Assembly: GCA_964557295.1 (NCBI GenBank) | Contig: CAZKZP010000014.1 | Location: 3,876-67,875 of the forward strand | Direction: 5' to 3' | Source: JBFMHP01 sp964557295 | GTDB lineage: Bacteria > Pseudomonadota > Gammaproteobacteria > RBG-16-57-12 | Length of the DNA: 64,000 nt | In this document: positions 50,810 through 58,859 of the stretch, piece by piece | Layout: each line of letters opens with the position of its first letter | Position numbering within the stretch: position 1 is the first letter of the stretch | The notes under the pieces: generated by a model | Told to the model about the DNA's origin: nothing | Databases searched by the model: none | The model's input: only the letters and a program-made list of their open reading frames with translations | Translations under genes and position numbers: made by a program

Positions 50810-52639
50810 TCACACCCCGGCGCGATCGCGGTACCGGTCGCTCAGGTGCTCGACCACCGTGCGCACGAAGGCCTGCCGCGCGCGGCGGATCACGAAGGTG
50901 TGATTGGCGTTCTCGATGAAATGGATGCGCAGCGCGCCGCTGGCCTGCAGGGCGGTGACCTTCTTCTTCGCCTTCAGCATCAGCAGGTCATGACCGGGGT
51001 CGCGGTCGGCGATGACGAAGGTCAGCTGCCGGCCCGCGGCCGCCAGCCGGTCGAGATCGGCAGCCAAGTCGTGGTGGGTCACGGCGTCGCCGCGCGCGGG
51101 TGAACGCGGCGACAACCGCGCGCGCAGGAGATTCCGCATGGTCGCCACGAAGGTGCCAAGATCGACCTCCCCGCGCAGCACCTTGCGCCACTTCTCCCAC
51201 TGCCAGAACGAGCGGCGGTATTTCTTCACCCGCAAGATGTCCTTGGTCATCGCATCTTCGTCGAGGTTCATGCCCGGCCACCAATAAAAGGTGAGCGGGT
51301 TGATCATCAGGCATTCCGTGATGGGTTCCTCGGACAGACTCAAGCAGGCATGAAACGCGCCGTGCGCCCCGGCGCACAGCCCCGCGATGACGAACGCGCC
51401 CGCACCCGCTTGCCGCTGCAAGGTGTGCAGCGCGGCCCGGACATCCTCCGGCACCTGATCTGAATACAGCGTGTTCTCATCCGCCGCACTCTTCGCCAGG
51501 CTATCGCCCAGACCTGCGATATCCATGCGCAGACAACGGAATCCCGCCTGCGCGAGCGCGCGCGCCAGCAGCACGTAGATGCGGTTGACGCCGACATGGT
51601 GCGCGGCGCCGGCATTGATCAGCACGATGGCCGTCCGCGCCGCATCACCCGCCGCCACCGGCTCGCTCCAGATGCCGAACAGCCGCTGCCCCTCGCCAAA
51701 GCGCAGGGGGCTTTCGCGGATGCCGGAGGCCGGCGTCGCGGCGGCGAGCAGCGCGTGCCGCGTGAACGCGGGCGTGCGCTGGAGGACACGCGCCGGCGGT
51801 CCCGCGAACCGGCGCGACCAGTCGACCAGCGCATCCAGTGTGACCTCCGGCACCACCGAGGTATGCGGGCGCGCCATCATCGCGGCGTAGCCGCTCATTA
51901 CCGATTGTTCGACCGCCAGCCCCTGCGCCCGCCAGGCCTCGGCGAGCGCCGCCTCATCGGGCAGATCATCGCGCCCCATCAGGAGAATGTGCCGCGCGCG
52001 CGGCCGGATCTTTTTGAGATCGATCGCGCGCAGTGCGGCACAGGTCTCCGCCGACAGGACCTGCCCCGCCGCCTCGATGTCATCGGGCGCCAGCACCGGG
52101 GCGCGCAGCCCCTCCTCGATCGACTGTTCGAGCAGCTTCATCTCGCGCAGATAATTCCGGCCGCTGGCGCAGGCGCCCCAGAGCAACAGCAACTCGACCG
52201 GCGTCTCAGCAGCGGCCAGCGCCGCGAGTGTCGCGCCCATGCGCAGGCCCGCCAGCGCGATCCGCTCACACCCCGAGCTGGCGCGCAACTGAGCGACCGC
52301 CTGGGTGATACTCTCGATCCAGGCCGCCAGCCGTTGCGGATCTTCATCGCACCCGGCGGAATCGCCCGTGCCGTGATAATCGAGGCGCAACGCGGGGATG
52401 CCCGCGGCGGCGTAACGATCGGCGAGGTGGCGCAGCGCACGGTGGGTGATCACGTATTCCGCGCCGAGCGGCGGGCACAACACCACGGCGAGATCGGTGG
52501 CCGCGCCGTCGGCCGGCGCGTGATACCAGGCGAAGACCGGATCGCCGCGGACGGAAAAATACATCGGCTCGCGCACGAGCGCGCGCGGCGCGGAGATCTC
52601 CGCCGCGCGGCACGGATTCGGCTCGGCCAGCAGCGTCAT
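50810..52639 (-). CDS. fused double alpha/beta-hydrolase (exosortase A-associated hydrolase-like)
   Basis: 609 residues with two alpha/beta-hydrolase domains in tandem. The first (about 25-270) has LCPPLGAEYV and LRLDYHGTGDSAG and a nucleophile-elbow-like GLRMGAT in which the usual Ser is replaced by Met. The second (about 305-605) has LINAGAAHHVGVNR, GLGDS and an elbow GLCAGAHGA with Cys/Ala rather than Ser. It resembles the pair of exosortase A system-associated hydrolases fused end to end. Both lack an ordinary GxSxG, so catalysis is uncertain. Its stop-start overlap with the GH2 gene shows co-translation. Confidence 0.8.
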   Translation of the reverse strand: MTLLAEPNPCRAAEISAPRALVREPMYFSVRGDPVFAWYHAPADGAATDLAVVLCPPLGAEYVITHRALRHLADRYAAAGIPALRLDYHGTGDSAGCDEDPQRLAAWIESITQAVAQLRASSGCERIALAGLRMGATLAALAAAETPVELLLLWGACASGRNYLREMKLLEQSIEEGLRAPVLAPDDIEAAGQVLSAETCAALRAIDLKKIRPRARHILLMGRDDLPDEAALAEAWRAQGLAVEQSVMSGYAAMMARPHTSVVPEVTLDALVDWSRRFAGPPARVLQRTPAFTRHALLAAATPASGIRESPLRFGEGQRLFGIWSEPVAAGDAARTAIVLINAGAAHHVGVNRIYVLLARALAQAGFRCLRMDIAGLGDSLAKSAADENTLYSDQVPEDVRAALHTLQRQAGAGAFVIAGLCAGAHGAFHACLSLSEEPITECLMINPLTFYWWPGMNLDEDAMTKDILRVKKYRRSFWQWEKWRKVLRGEVDLGTFVATMRNLLRARLSPRSPARGDAVTHHDLAADLDRLAAAGRQLTFVIADRDPGHDLLMLKAKKKVTALQASGALRIHFIENANHTFVIRRARQAFVRTVVEHLSDRYRDRAGV

Positions 52640-55134
52640 TCCGCCCCCGCGAATTTCACCGGCTCGCGCAGATTGAGCGCCTCGACATAGCCCTTGAACG
52701 CGCGCGCCTCCGCGCCGAAGCGCCGGAACGTCACGATTTTTTCGCGCCCCGGCGCGAGGTGGAAATAATCGTCATCCGGCAGGAACCCCTGGATGTCGAA
52801 GCGCACCGCCTGGAGAAAGGCCTCCGTAATCAGGCGCAGCCGATAAGCGCCGGCCACGCGTGTCACCTCGACGCGCAGCGGCGCTCCGGCAATAGGCGCC
52901 GGCAGCCGCGCCTGCGGGAAGAAAAAGGCCTCGCCGAGCACGCTGCCGTCCTGACTCAGCCAGGCAGCGGTGACCACATCATGCTTCGGCGGTCCGAAGC
53001 GATAGCTGTAGTTGGCATCATAAAAGCCCTGCAACACCTCGTCGGCGACCAGGGTGCGCACTTCACCGGGCTCGACCCGGCACGGCTGCGCACCCTGCGC
53101 GACGACGACCGCGCCGCCGCTCACCATCTTCAACTCCAACCGCCCGTCGATGGCCGCGCCGGTGTCGTTGACCAGGTGCGCATGCAGGCTGTTGACCGAC
53201 TCGTCGGTGAAGAACACGGCCTGCCGCGCCCAGGCCCGGCGCAAGTAGTAGTAACAGGCCTTGGGCCGCCCGGTGCTGTCGATGATCCCCCAGCCCGCGC
53301 CCGGCCAGAGATCCTGGTAGAACCACACCAGCCCGCCGCGGCAATTGCGACTGCGGCTGCGCCATTCGGCGAACACTTGCAGCATCACCTCGCCGGTGAC
53401 CACGCGGCTCAGTTCGAGATAACGCGGCATGTCGAAACAACGCAGCGCGACCGGGTCGGCGCCGTAGACACGCTGCACATAGTGATCGCGCACATCCTCG
53501 AAATCCCAGGCCGAGCCGTGATCGCGCGGCACGCGGCTTTTCCATTTCGGTTCGTGCGCCACCGCGTTTCGGCCGTTCATCAGCAGGTCGACCGTCTCCG
53601 GCTCCGGTACGTTCGAGAAGCCGAGACATTCGGAGGCAAAGCGCACCTGCGCGCGGCGCACGTCCTCGATCGGGCGCAGGTAGGCGCCGACGCCGTAATA
53701 ATGCCCGACGCCCTGATCGACATGAAACGGCTGCACGCCGCCGCTCGGGCTCGATGGCACATAGGGGATCTCGGGATGATGCGCGCGGCAGAGCGCGGGG
53801 ATGATCTCGGCGAACAGGGCGTTGCGCCAAAGCGCGCGCGGCATGCCGAGCATCGCCGCCTGCTGCTCCACCTCGCTGCCGCCGCAATACACCGCGATGC
53901 AGGGATGGGACTGCCAGCAGCGCAGTTGCTGGGTGATCTCGTCGGTGACCGTGGCGCGAAACGCGGCGTCCTCGGCGGGATAATCCATGTTGGCGAACAT
54001 GAAGTCCTGCCAGACCAGGATGCCGAGTTCATCGCACACGGCGTAGAAGCGCTCGCGTTCGTAGATCAGGGTGCCGCTCAGGCGCAGCATGTTCGCGCCG
54101 GCATCGCGCGCCAGGCGCAGGGCGTGTTCGAGCGAGGCGTCATCACCGGCCAGCGCGACCACATCATTGACCGTCCACACCGCGCCACGGCAGAACACCG
54201 GCCGTTCATTGACGACCAGACCGAAGCCGCCGTCACTCGACTCGGCGCGGAGGTTGCGGAAACCGATGCGGCCGCAATCGATGGTCTGTCGCTGTCCGCC
54301 CTGCACAATCTCGATGTGGCACGCGTGCAAGATCGGATCACCGTGGGTATGCGGCCACCAGAGCGGCGGATCTTCGATCTCGATGCGCCCCTGCAAATGG
54401 GTGCCAGCGGCATCGCGGGCAAGCGTCAACTCCACTTGCCGGCCGGCCGCGTGCAACACCGCAGTGCAATCCCCGGCGGGCGCAGAGGCGAGCCGCGCGC
54501 TGCATTCCACGATGCCGCGCCCGCCCTCCAACCGGGGATGCAGCGCGATCTCGGTCAGGATTGGCGGCGTGTACAGACTGATCGCGCGCCAGGGACCCAC
54601 CGGTGCCACCGGCGGCGACCAGCCCGGCATGCGCCCGAGCAGCGTGGTGCGCCACCAGCGCAATTGCTGATGGCTGACCAGGTGGGTCTTCCAGCGCGGG
54701 CGCGGGCGTTTTTCTTCCAGCGCCTGGTTCAAGGCGCGGAAGCAGATCACCAGTTCGTTGTCATCGGTCAGCCAGTCGCCCACCGCGATCTCGTGGCGCA
54801 GGAACATGTTCTGCGAACGCAAGATGGACCGGCCGTTCAGCCAGACCTCCGCCACGGTCGCCAGTCCGTCGAACGATAAGAAGATGCGCTGCGTCCGATC
54901 CTGCGAATCGTGCGCGAACCGGCAGCGGTACCACCAGTCGTGCGCGTCGAAATCCATCGGCCGATCGAAACTCCAGCGCCCCGCCGCCTGCAAAGACTGC
55001 GCGGCGGTGCCGGGTACGATCGCGTCGAGCCAGGCGTCCGAGGGCGCGGGCAACTCCGCGGGGCCGAGGAACTCCTGCGGCGCGGTTTGCAGCAGCGCCC
55101 AGCCGTGAGTCAATGCAAGGGAAATATGTGCCAT
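52636..55134 (-). CDS. glycoside hydrolase family 2 (beta-mannosidase-like) protein
   Basis: 832 residues with the GH2 order: N-terminal jelly-roll sugar-binding domain (about 20-190; WWYRCRF), immunoglobulin-like domain (about 190-290), TIM barrel (about 300-630), then C-terminal beta domains. The acid/base site reads VYCGGSEVEQQ, where beta-mannosidases have NE and here SE, and the putative nucleophile lies in RFASECLGFSN. No signal peptide is present, so it would act in the cytoplasm. The substrate is unknown. It belongs to the carrier-protein cluster, perhaps trimming or recognising a glycosylated product (inference). Confidence 0.82.
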   Translation of the reverse strand: MAHISLALTHGWALLQTAPQEFLGPAELPAPSDAWLDAIVPGTAAQSLQAAGRWSFDRPMDFDAHDWWYRCRFAHDSQDRTQRIFLSFDGLATVAEVWLNGRSILRSQNMFLRHEIAVGDWLTDDNELVICFRALNQALEEKRPRPRWKTHLVSHQQLRWWRTTLLGRMPGWSPPVAPVGPWRAISLYTPPILTEIALHPRLEGGRGIVECSARLASAPAGDCTAVLHAAGRQVELTLARDAAGTHLQGRIEIEDPPLWWPHTHGDPILHACHIEIVQGGQRQTIDCGRIGFRNLRAESSDGGFGLVVNERPVFCRGAVWTVNDVVALAGDDASLEHALRLARDAGANMLRLSGTLIYERERFYAVCDELGILVWQDFMFANMDYPAEDAAFRATVTDEITQQLRCWQSHPCIAVYCGGSEVEQQAAMLGMPRALWRNALFAEIIPALCRAHHPEIPYVPSSPSGGVQPFHVDQGVGHYYGVGAYLRPIEDVRRAQVRFASECLGFSNVPEPETVDLLMNGRNAVAHEPKWKSRVPRDHGSAWDFEDVRDHYVQRVYGADPVALRCFDMPRYLELSRVVTGEVMLQVFAEWRSRSRNCRGGLVWFYQDLWPGAGWGIIDSTGRPKACYYYLRRAWARQAVFFTDESVNSLHAHLVNDTGAAIDGRLELKMVSGGAVVVAQGAQPCRVEPGEVRTLVADEVLQGFYDANYSYRFGPPKHDVVTAAWLSQDGSVLGEAFFFPQARLPAPIAGAPLRVEVTRVAGAYRLRLITEAFLQAVRFDIQGFLPDDDYFHLAPGREKIVTFRRFGAEARAFKGYVEALNLREPVKFAGAE

Positions 55135-55150
55135 GGCACGACCGCCCGTC

Positions 55151-56133
55151 TCAACAATACTGCCGTTTCAGTTGCGCCATCGCGCCTTCCCAGTGCTGCC
55201 CCATCGCCTCGACCGGCGCCAGATCCAGCGGCTTCTTCCGATTCATCGCACGCGCGAGTTGAAACTGAAAGGTCTTGGCGGCGTTGGCGATCTCGAGAAA
55301 CGCCGCCGCGGGGGCCGCCAGATTTTCCTGCCCCTGTTGTTGCAGCCATTGCAGATAGGTCGCGCACAATTCAAAACACGAGCCGAGCTGGCGCAGGCTG
55401 GCGAAGGAATATTGGTGAAAGGTCTCGATCGGTTCCTGCATTAGCCAGTCGAGGTCGCGCTGCAGGCGCTGGCGGAAGGCGATGAAGGGATTTTGCTTGG
55501 GCAGTTGTTGCAAGTGCCTCGTGAGCAGGCGCAGGGATGCGGTCAGCAACTCCGCTCCTTCCAGCTTGTCGTGCGCGCGGAATTTGACGAACTCGACATA
55601 CGGCGGCAGCACGTGCGCATCCGGCAGGCCATCGAGATGGAAGATGCGNNNNNNNNNNTGAAATCCGCGCCGTTCAGCGCGAAATAGCCTTGGTTGTGAA
55701 AATAGCCCAGTCTGCCCTCGCGCATGTCGATGGCGTTGACGGCGACCGTCGTCTTCACATGCCCCAGCTGATACGCCGTGCCGGCGGTATCGGGCAGGTA
55801 AAACGAATCGAGTTCGACCAGCACCGGCCGGCCCTGTTCGACTTGTTCGCACACATGATCGGTCAACGAACGCCAGATGTTGAGCTCCTGCACATCCGCG
55901 CCGTACAGCGCATCGAGATCCGCCAGCGGGAATTTGTAGAAGGTCCACTGGTCGCCCTCGAAATCGATGCCCAGCGCGAACGGCAGCGCCGCCATCGGCT
56001 CGAAGCCGTGGGCGTGCAGCAGCTCGATCCACAGATCCACATAACAATTGGTCTCGGCCCAGATGCGGTTCTCGCCGTGGATCGCATGGCGCCGATACGT
56101 GTGCGGATCGAGCGCGAGGATCTGCCGCTTCAT
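55151..56133 (-). CDS. DUF1839 family protein (assembly gap inside)
   Basis: About 325 residues interrupted by ten Ns at 55649-55658, which also shift the frame, so the true gap differs in length from ten (it must leave remainder 2 when divided by 3). N-terminal half: MKRQILALDPHTYRRHAIHG, ETNCYVDLWIELLHAHGFEP, with conserved Asn-Cys and Asp-Glu positions; C-terminal half ends AQLKRQYC. The biochemical function is unknown. It is known to accompany amino acid:[carrier protein] ligases and may use the charged carrier. The ATG overlaps the ligase stop by four bases. Confidence 0.85.
55649..55658. other. 10-N assembly gap inside the DUF1839 gene
   Basis: Ten Ns. The two halves are clearly one protein but are out of frame across the Ns, so the number is a placeholder. 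Confidence 0.95.
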
Positions 56134-57056
56134 AGCGCCAGCACCTGCTTGACCTCGGCCGGCCACTGCGCCGGGACAAATCCGTGGGTCTTGAGCAGCG
56201 CCAGGGTGATGCGCTCCAGCCCGAAGCCGACGCACGCGGTGTGCGCGCATTCGCCCGAGGCCAAGTGGATGCCGAAGGTGTGGGCGAAGTGGTCGCGATG
56301 ATAATTGGCGGAGAACACCGCCGTCGGCTTGGCGGGATTGGCCACCGGCACGACCAGCTCGTACTTCATGGCCTGTTCGCGCTGGGAGACGGCCATCACC
56401 TTGCCGCCGCGGCCAAAGAACGGATCATTGGCCACGACGCGTTCGACGTTCAGCCCGAGCGCGCGCAGCATCTCCTGCCCGCGATCCAGCCAATAATCGC
56501 GATGGTTCAGCGCCTGCTCCGGTGTGCCGAGCCGCACGTATTCACGCATGCGGAAACTCTGCATGCGGGCGGGATCTTGCGAGGGTTCGTGGCGAAACAC
56601 GTAGGAGGTCAGATCCACGATGCGGCCCTGCGCGGGCAAGGTGCCCTGGGCGGTGGGATACAGCGCGTAGCACGCCGCCGGGGCCAGCACGACCTCGGTC
56701 GCATTGAGATCACCGCTCCACTCCTCGCCCTGCTCGCGTTTTTGCAGCAGCGCAAGATGCGCCTTGTCATTGCCCATGAAGCTGTGCACCGAACCCATGA
56801 GATCGGGAAAATTCGCGATGTGATCGGTGCAGAGATAATGCGCGCGCGACATCACCGGGGGAAACCGCACCACCTCGGGGTTCTGATGCGCCCCCATGCG
56901 CGTGATGTAGTCCTCCAGGCGCGCGACGATGTGCTCGAACACGCCGCTGCGCCCGTACACCCCCGCCACCCCGGAGGGGATCAGCAGGCCGGCGGCGACC
57001 AGCTCGCGTTGAAAGGTTTGATAGGCATTATCCGTCGCAGTATCTGAGATGCACAT
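56130..57056 (-). CDS. amino acid:[carrier protein] ligase (class II aminoacyl-tRNA synthetase homologue)
   Basis: About 308 residues: a stand-alone catalytic core of the atypical SerRS type with no tRNA-binding domain. Class II motif 2 (QSFRMREYVRLG) and motif 3 (GFGLERITLALL) are intact. Candidate zinc ligands are the Cys in APAACYALYP, the Glu in RMREY and the Cys in AHTACVGFG, as in the enzymes studied by Mocibob and co-workers in Bradyrhizobium. Those load glycine or alanine on the phosphopantetheine of a small carrier protein. The carrier gene lies 1.5 kb upstream in the same direction. Confidence 0.9.
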   Translation of the reverse strand: MCISDTATDNAYQTFQRELVAAGLLIPSGVAGVYGRSGVFEHIVARLEDYITRMGAHQNPEVVRFPPVMSRAHYLCTDHIANFPDLMGSVHSFMGNDKAHLALLQKREQGEEWSGDLNATEVVLAPAACYALYPTAQGTLPAQGRIVDLTSYVFRHEPSQDPARMQSFRMREYVRLGTPEQALNHRDYWLDRGQEMLRALGLNVERVVANDPFFGRGGKVMAVSQREQAMKYELVVPVANPAKPTAVFSANYHRDHFAHTFGIHLASGECAHTACVGFGLERITLALLKTHGFVPAQWPAEVKQVLAL

Positions 57057-57059
57057 GGC

Positions 57060-58250
57060 TCAAGCCTCCCGGTGGATAGTCAGCAGCGTCGCGTTGTGGC
57101 CGCGGATGCGGTCGTTGTTCACCATCAGCGCCGCGCCGTAGGCATCGCGCAGATGCCGGCACAGGCTGTATTGCGAGTCGTTGCGGTAGCCGGCGATGCC
57201 GCAGATCATCATGGCGCGGCCGACGATCTCCACCATGCGCTCGGAGCAGGACAATTTGAGATTGTTGATGCGGATCGAGAAGCCGAGATTGTTGAACATC
57301 TCGGGCTGGGGCGAGAGCAGCATCTCCTGATACATGCCCACGCAGCCCTGCATATTGTTGCGCAGCTCCTGCAACACGGAGTCGACCTCGGCCAGGCGCA
57401 GCGCCGCGACTTGCGTGCCGGAAGGATTCTTGCGCGCCGCCGCGCGCACGAAGGCCCGCGCGCGATTGACCGCGTCGATGGCGATGCCCACCCACAGCGA
57501 ACCCCACAGGATGTGCGCGCACGGATGCATGGTGCGCGCGAGGATGACATCGAACGGCTCCGGCTGAATCTGCTGCGCCGCGCCGCTGGAGGTCACGTTG
57601 TAACCGTCGCTGCACGTGCCGCGGAATCCCATCGTATCCCAGCCGCCGGTGTGTTCGAGTTGATACTCGCCCTTGAGCGCCAGCACCTGCACCTGATCGC
57701 TGGCCGGGGAATCGGCATTGCGGCGGCAGGTGATCATCAGGTCATCGGCCGCCTCGCCATAGGAGATCACCGGCGCCTGCTTGTTGAGCGTGAAGCGATC
57801 ACCGCTGACCTGCACCGCGCAGATGCTCGAACGCAGATCGCCGCCGGTGCCGATCTCGGTGGTGGCCGAGGCGATCAGGCGTTGCTCCTTGGCGACACGG
57901 CGCAGATAGTTCTGGAAGTATTCGGAAGAGGCGCAGTGATGGACGATGCACGCCACGATCACCTGATGCATGGCGAATACCATCGCGGCATTGCCGCAGT
58001 ATTGGCCGAGCGTCTCGCAGATCCGCGCCAGTTGCGCGAGGCTCAACCCCATGCCGCCATATTCGGCGGGCACATAGGCGCTGAGTAGCTTGGCCTCCTT
58101 CAGCGCGGCAATCGCCTCTGCCGGAAAACGCGCCTCGGCATCCACGGATGCCGCCGCGGGGGCGAGCGTGGTGCGGCCGATGTCATGAACCTGTAGAAGC
58201 AGCTGTTCGTAGTCTTTGGACTCGATGCCGCGGGTACCGATCACTTGCAT
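57060..58250 (-). CDS. acyl-CoA dehydrogenase family flavoprotein
   Basis: 396 residues with the acyl-CoA dehydrogenase order: helical N-domain (SAYVPAEYGGMGLSLAQLARI), beta domain with FAD-binding ATTEIGTGGDLRSS and WDTMGFRGTCSDGYN, helical C-domain. The catalytic base usually a Glu near residue 370 is not obvious. Such proteins in carrier-protein clusters often oxidise aminoacyl- or acyl-carrier substrates rather than CoA esters. It precedes the ligase by three bases and follows the carrier gene, with a possible internal promoter at 58479-58506. Confidence 0.88.
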   Translation of the reverse strand: MQVIGTRGIESKDYEQLLLQVHDIGRTTLAPAAASVDAEARFPAEAIAALKEAKLLSAYVPAEYGGMGLSLAQLARICETLGQYCGNAAMVFAMHQVIVACIVHHCASSEYFQNYLRRVAKEQRLIASATTEIGTGGDLRSSICAVQVSGDRFTLNKQAPVISYGEAADDLMITCRRNADSPASDQVQVLALKGEYQLEHTGGWDTMGFRGTCSDGYNVTSSGAAQQIQPEPFDVILARTMHPCAHILWGSLWVGIAIDAVNRARAFVRAAARKNPSGTQVAALRLAEVDSVLQELRNNMQGCVGMYQEMLLSPQPEMFNNLGFSIRINNLKLSCSERMVEIVGRAMMICGIAGYRNDSQYSLCRHLRDAYGAALMVNNDRIRGHNATLLTIHREA

Positions 58251-58478
58251 ATGCCATCCTCACATATCGACTCAGCACACCATCTTCATCGAATGCCATA
58301 CGCAGGGCGTCATCCCGCCGCCCGCCCGGAACGGGCTGACTGCGTGACCTTGATGAAAACGGTTGCTGCTAGCACAAAAAAATGAATCACCATTGCCGGT
58401 TCCATGTATCCGAGGCGATAGCGCCCCGGCCGTCAACGTTGACTCATCAAATGGTTAAGAAAAATTTAAAGCTCGTTC

Positions 58479-58506
58479 AGTATAACCGCACAGCGCGGCT
58501 TGACCA
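58479..58506 (-). promoter_or_regulatory. possible promoter of the acyl-CoA dehydrogenase operon
   Basis: On the minus strand TGGTCA (58501-58506) and TATACT (58479-58484) are spaced by 16 bases, inside the 280-base gap between the carrier gene and the dehydrogenase gene. The -10 is good, the -35 moderate. Confidence 0.35.
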
Positions 58507-58530
58507 CTACAAAAATGTTACAAATTGTTG

Positions 58531-58770
58531 CTACGCCGCCAACTCTTCCACCACCTCGGCGATGGCCGCGATGCTTTCGAAGGTCTTGCGGCTGAGCCGG
58601 TTATCGGGGATCTCGATATTGAATTGATCTTCGAGGGCCAGCATCAGACTCACGGTCGACAGCGAGGTCAGTCCCGCGTTGTAAAGATCCGCATCATCGG
58701 CAAGCTCACTGACCGGCACGGACAGCCGACCATGTTGCGCGATGATCTCGCGCACTTTTTCGACGTACAT
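58531..58770 (-). CDS. acyl/amino-acyl carrier protein (phosphopantetheine-binding)
   Basis: 79 residues from the ATG at 58770, which has AGGAG seven bases upstream. A four-helix carrier with the attachment site ADLYNAGLTSLSTVSLML, where the Ser after Thr in GLTSL would carry 4'-phosphopantetheine. The sequence before helix 2 is acidic as in acyl carrier proteins. It is the likely substrate of the amino acid:[carrier protein] ligase in this cluster. It lies 89 bases from the trpE stop. Confidence 0.93.
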   Translation of the reverse strand: MYVEKVREIIAQHGRLSVPVSELADDADLYNAGLTSLSTVSLMLALEDQFNIEIPDNRLSRKTFESIAAIAEVVEELAA

Positions 58771-58859
58771 TAACCACTCCTGATATTCCAAAAAAGATAA
58801 GCACACATTCAAAATAAGACAGATGACCGACTCAGTTCAAGAGCGCGGCGGCGTGAATT

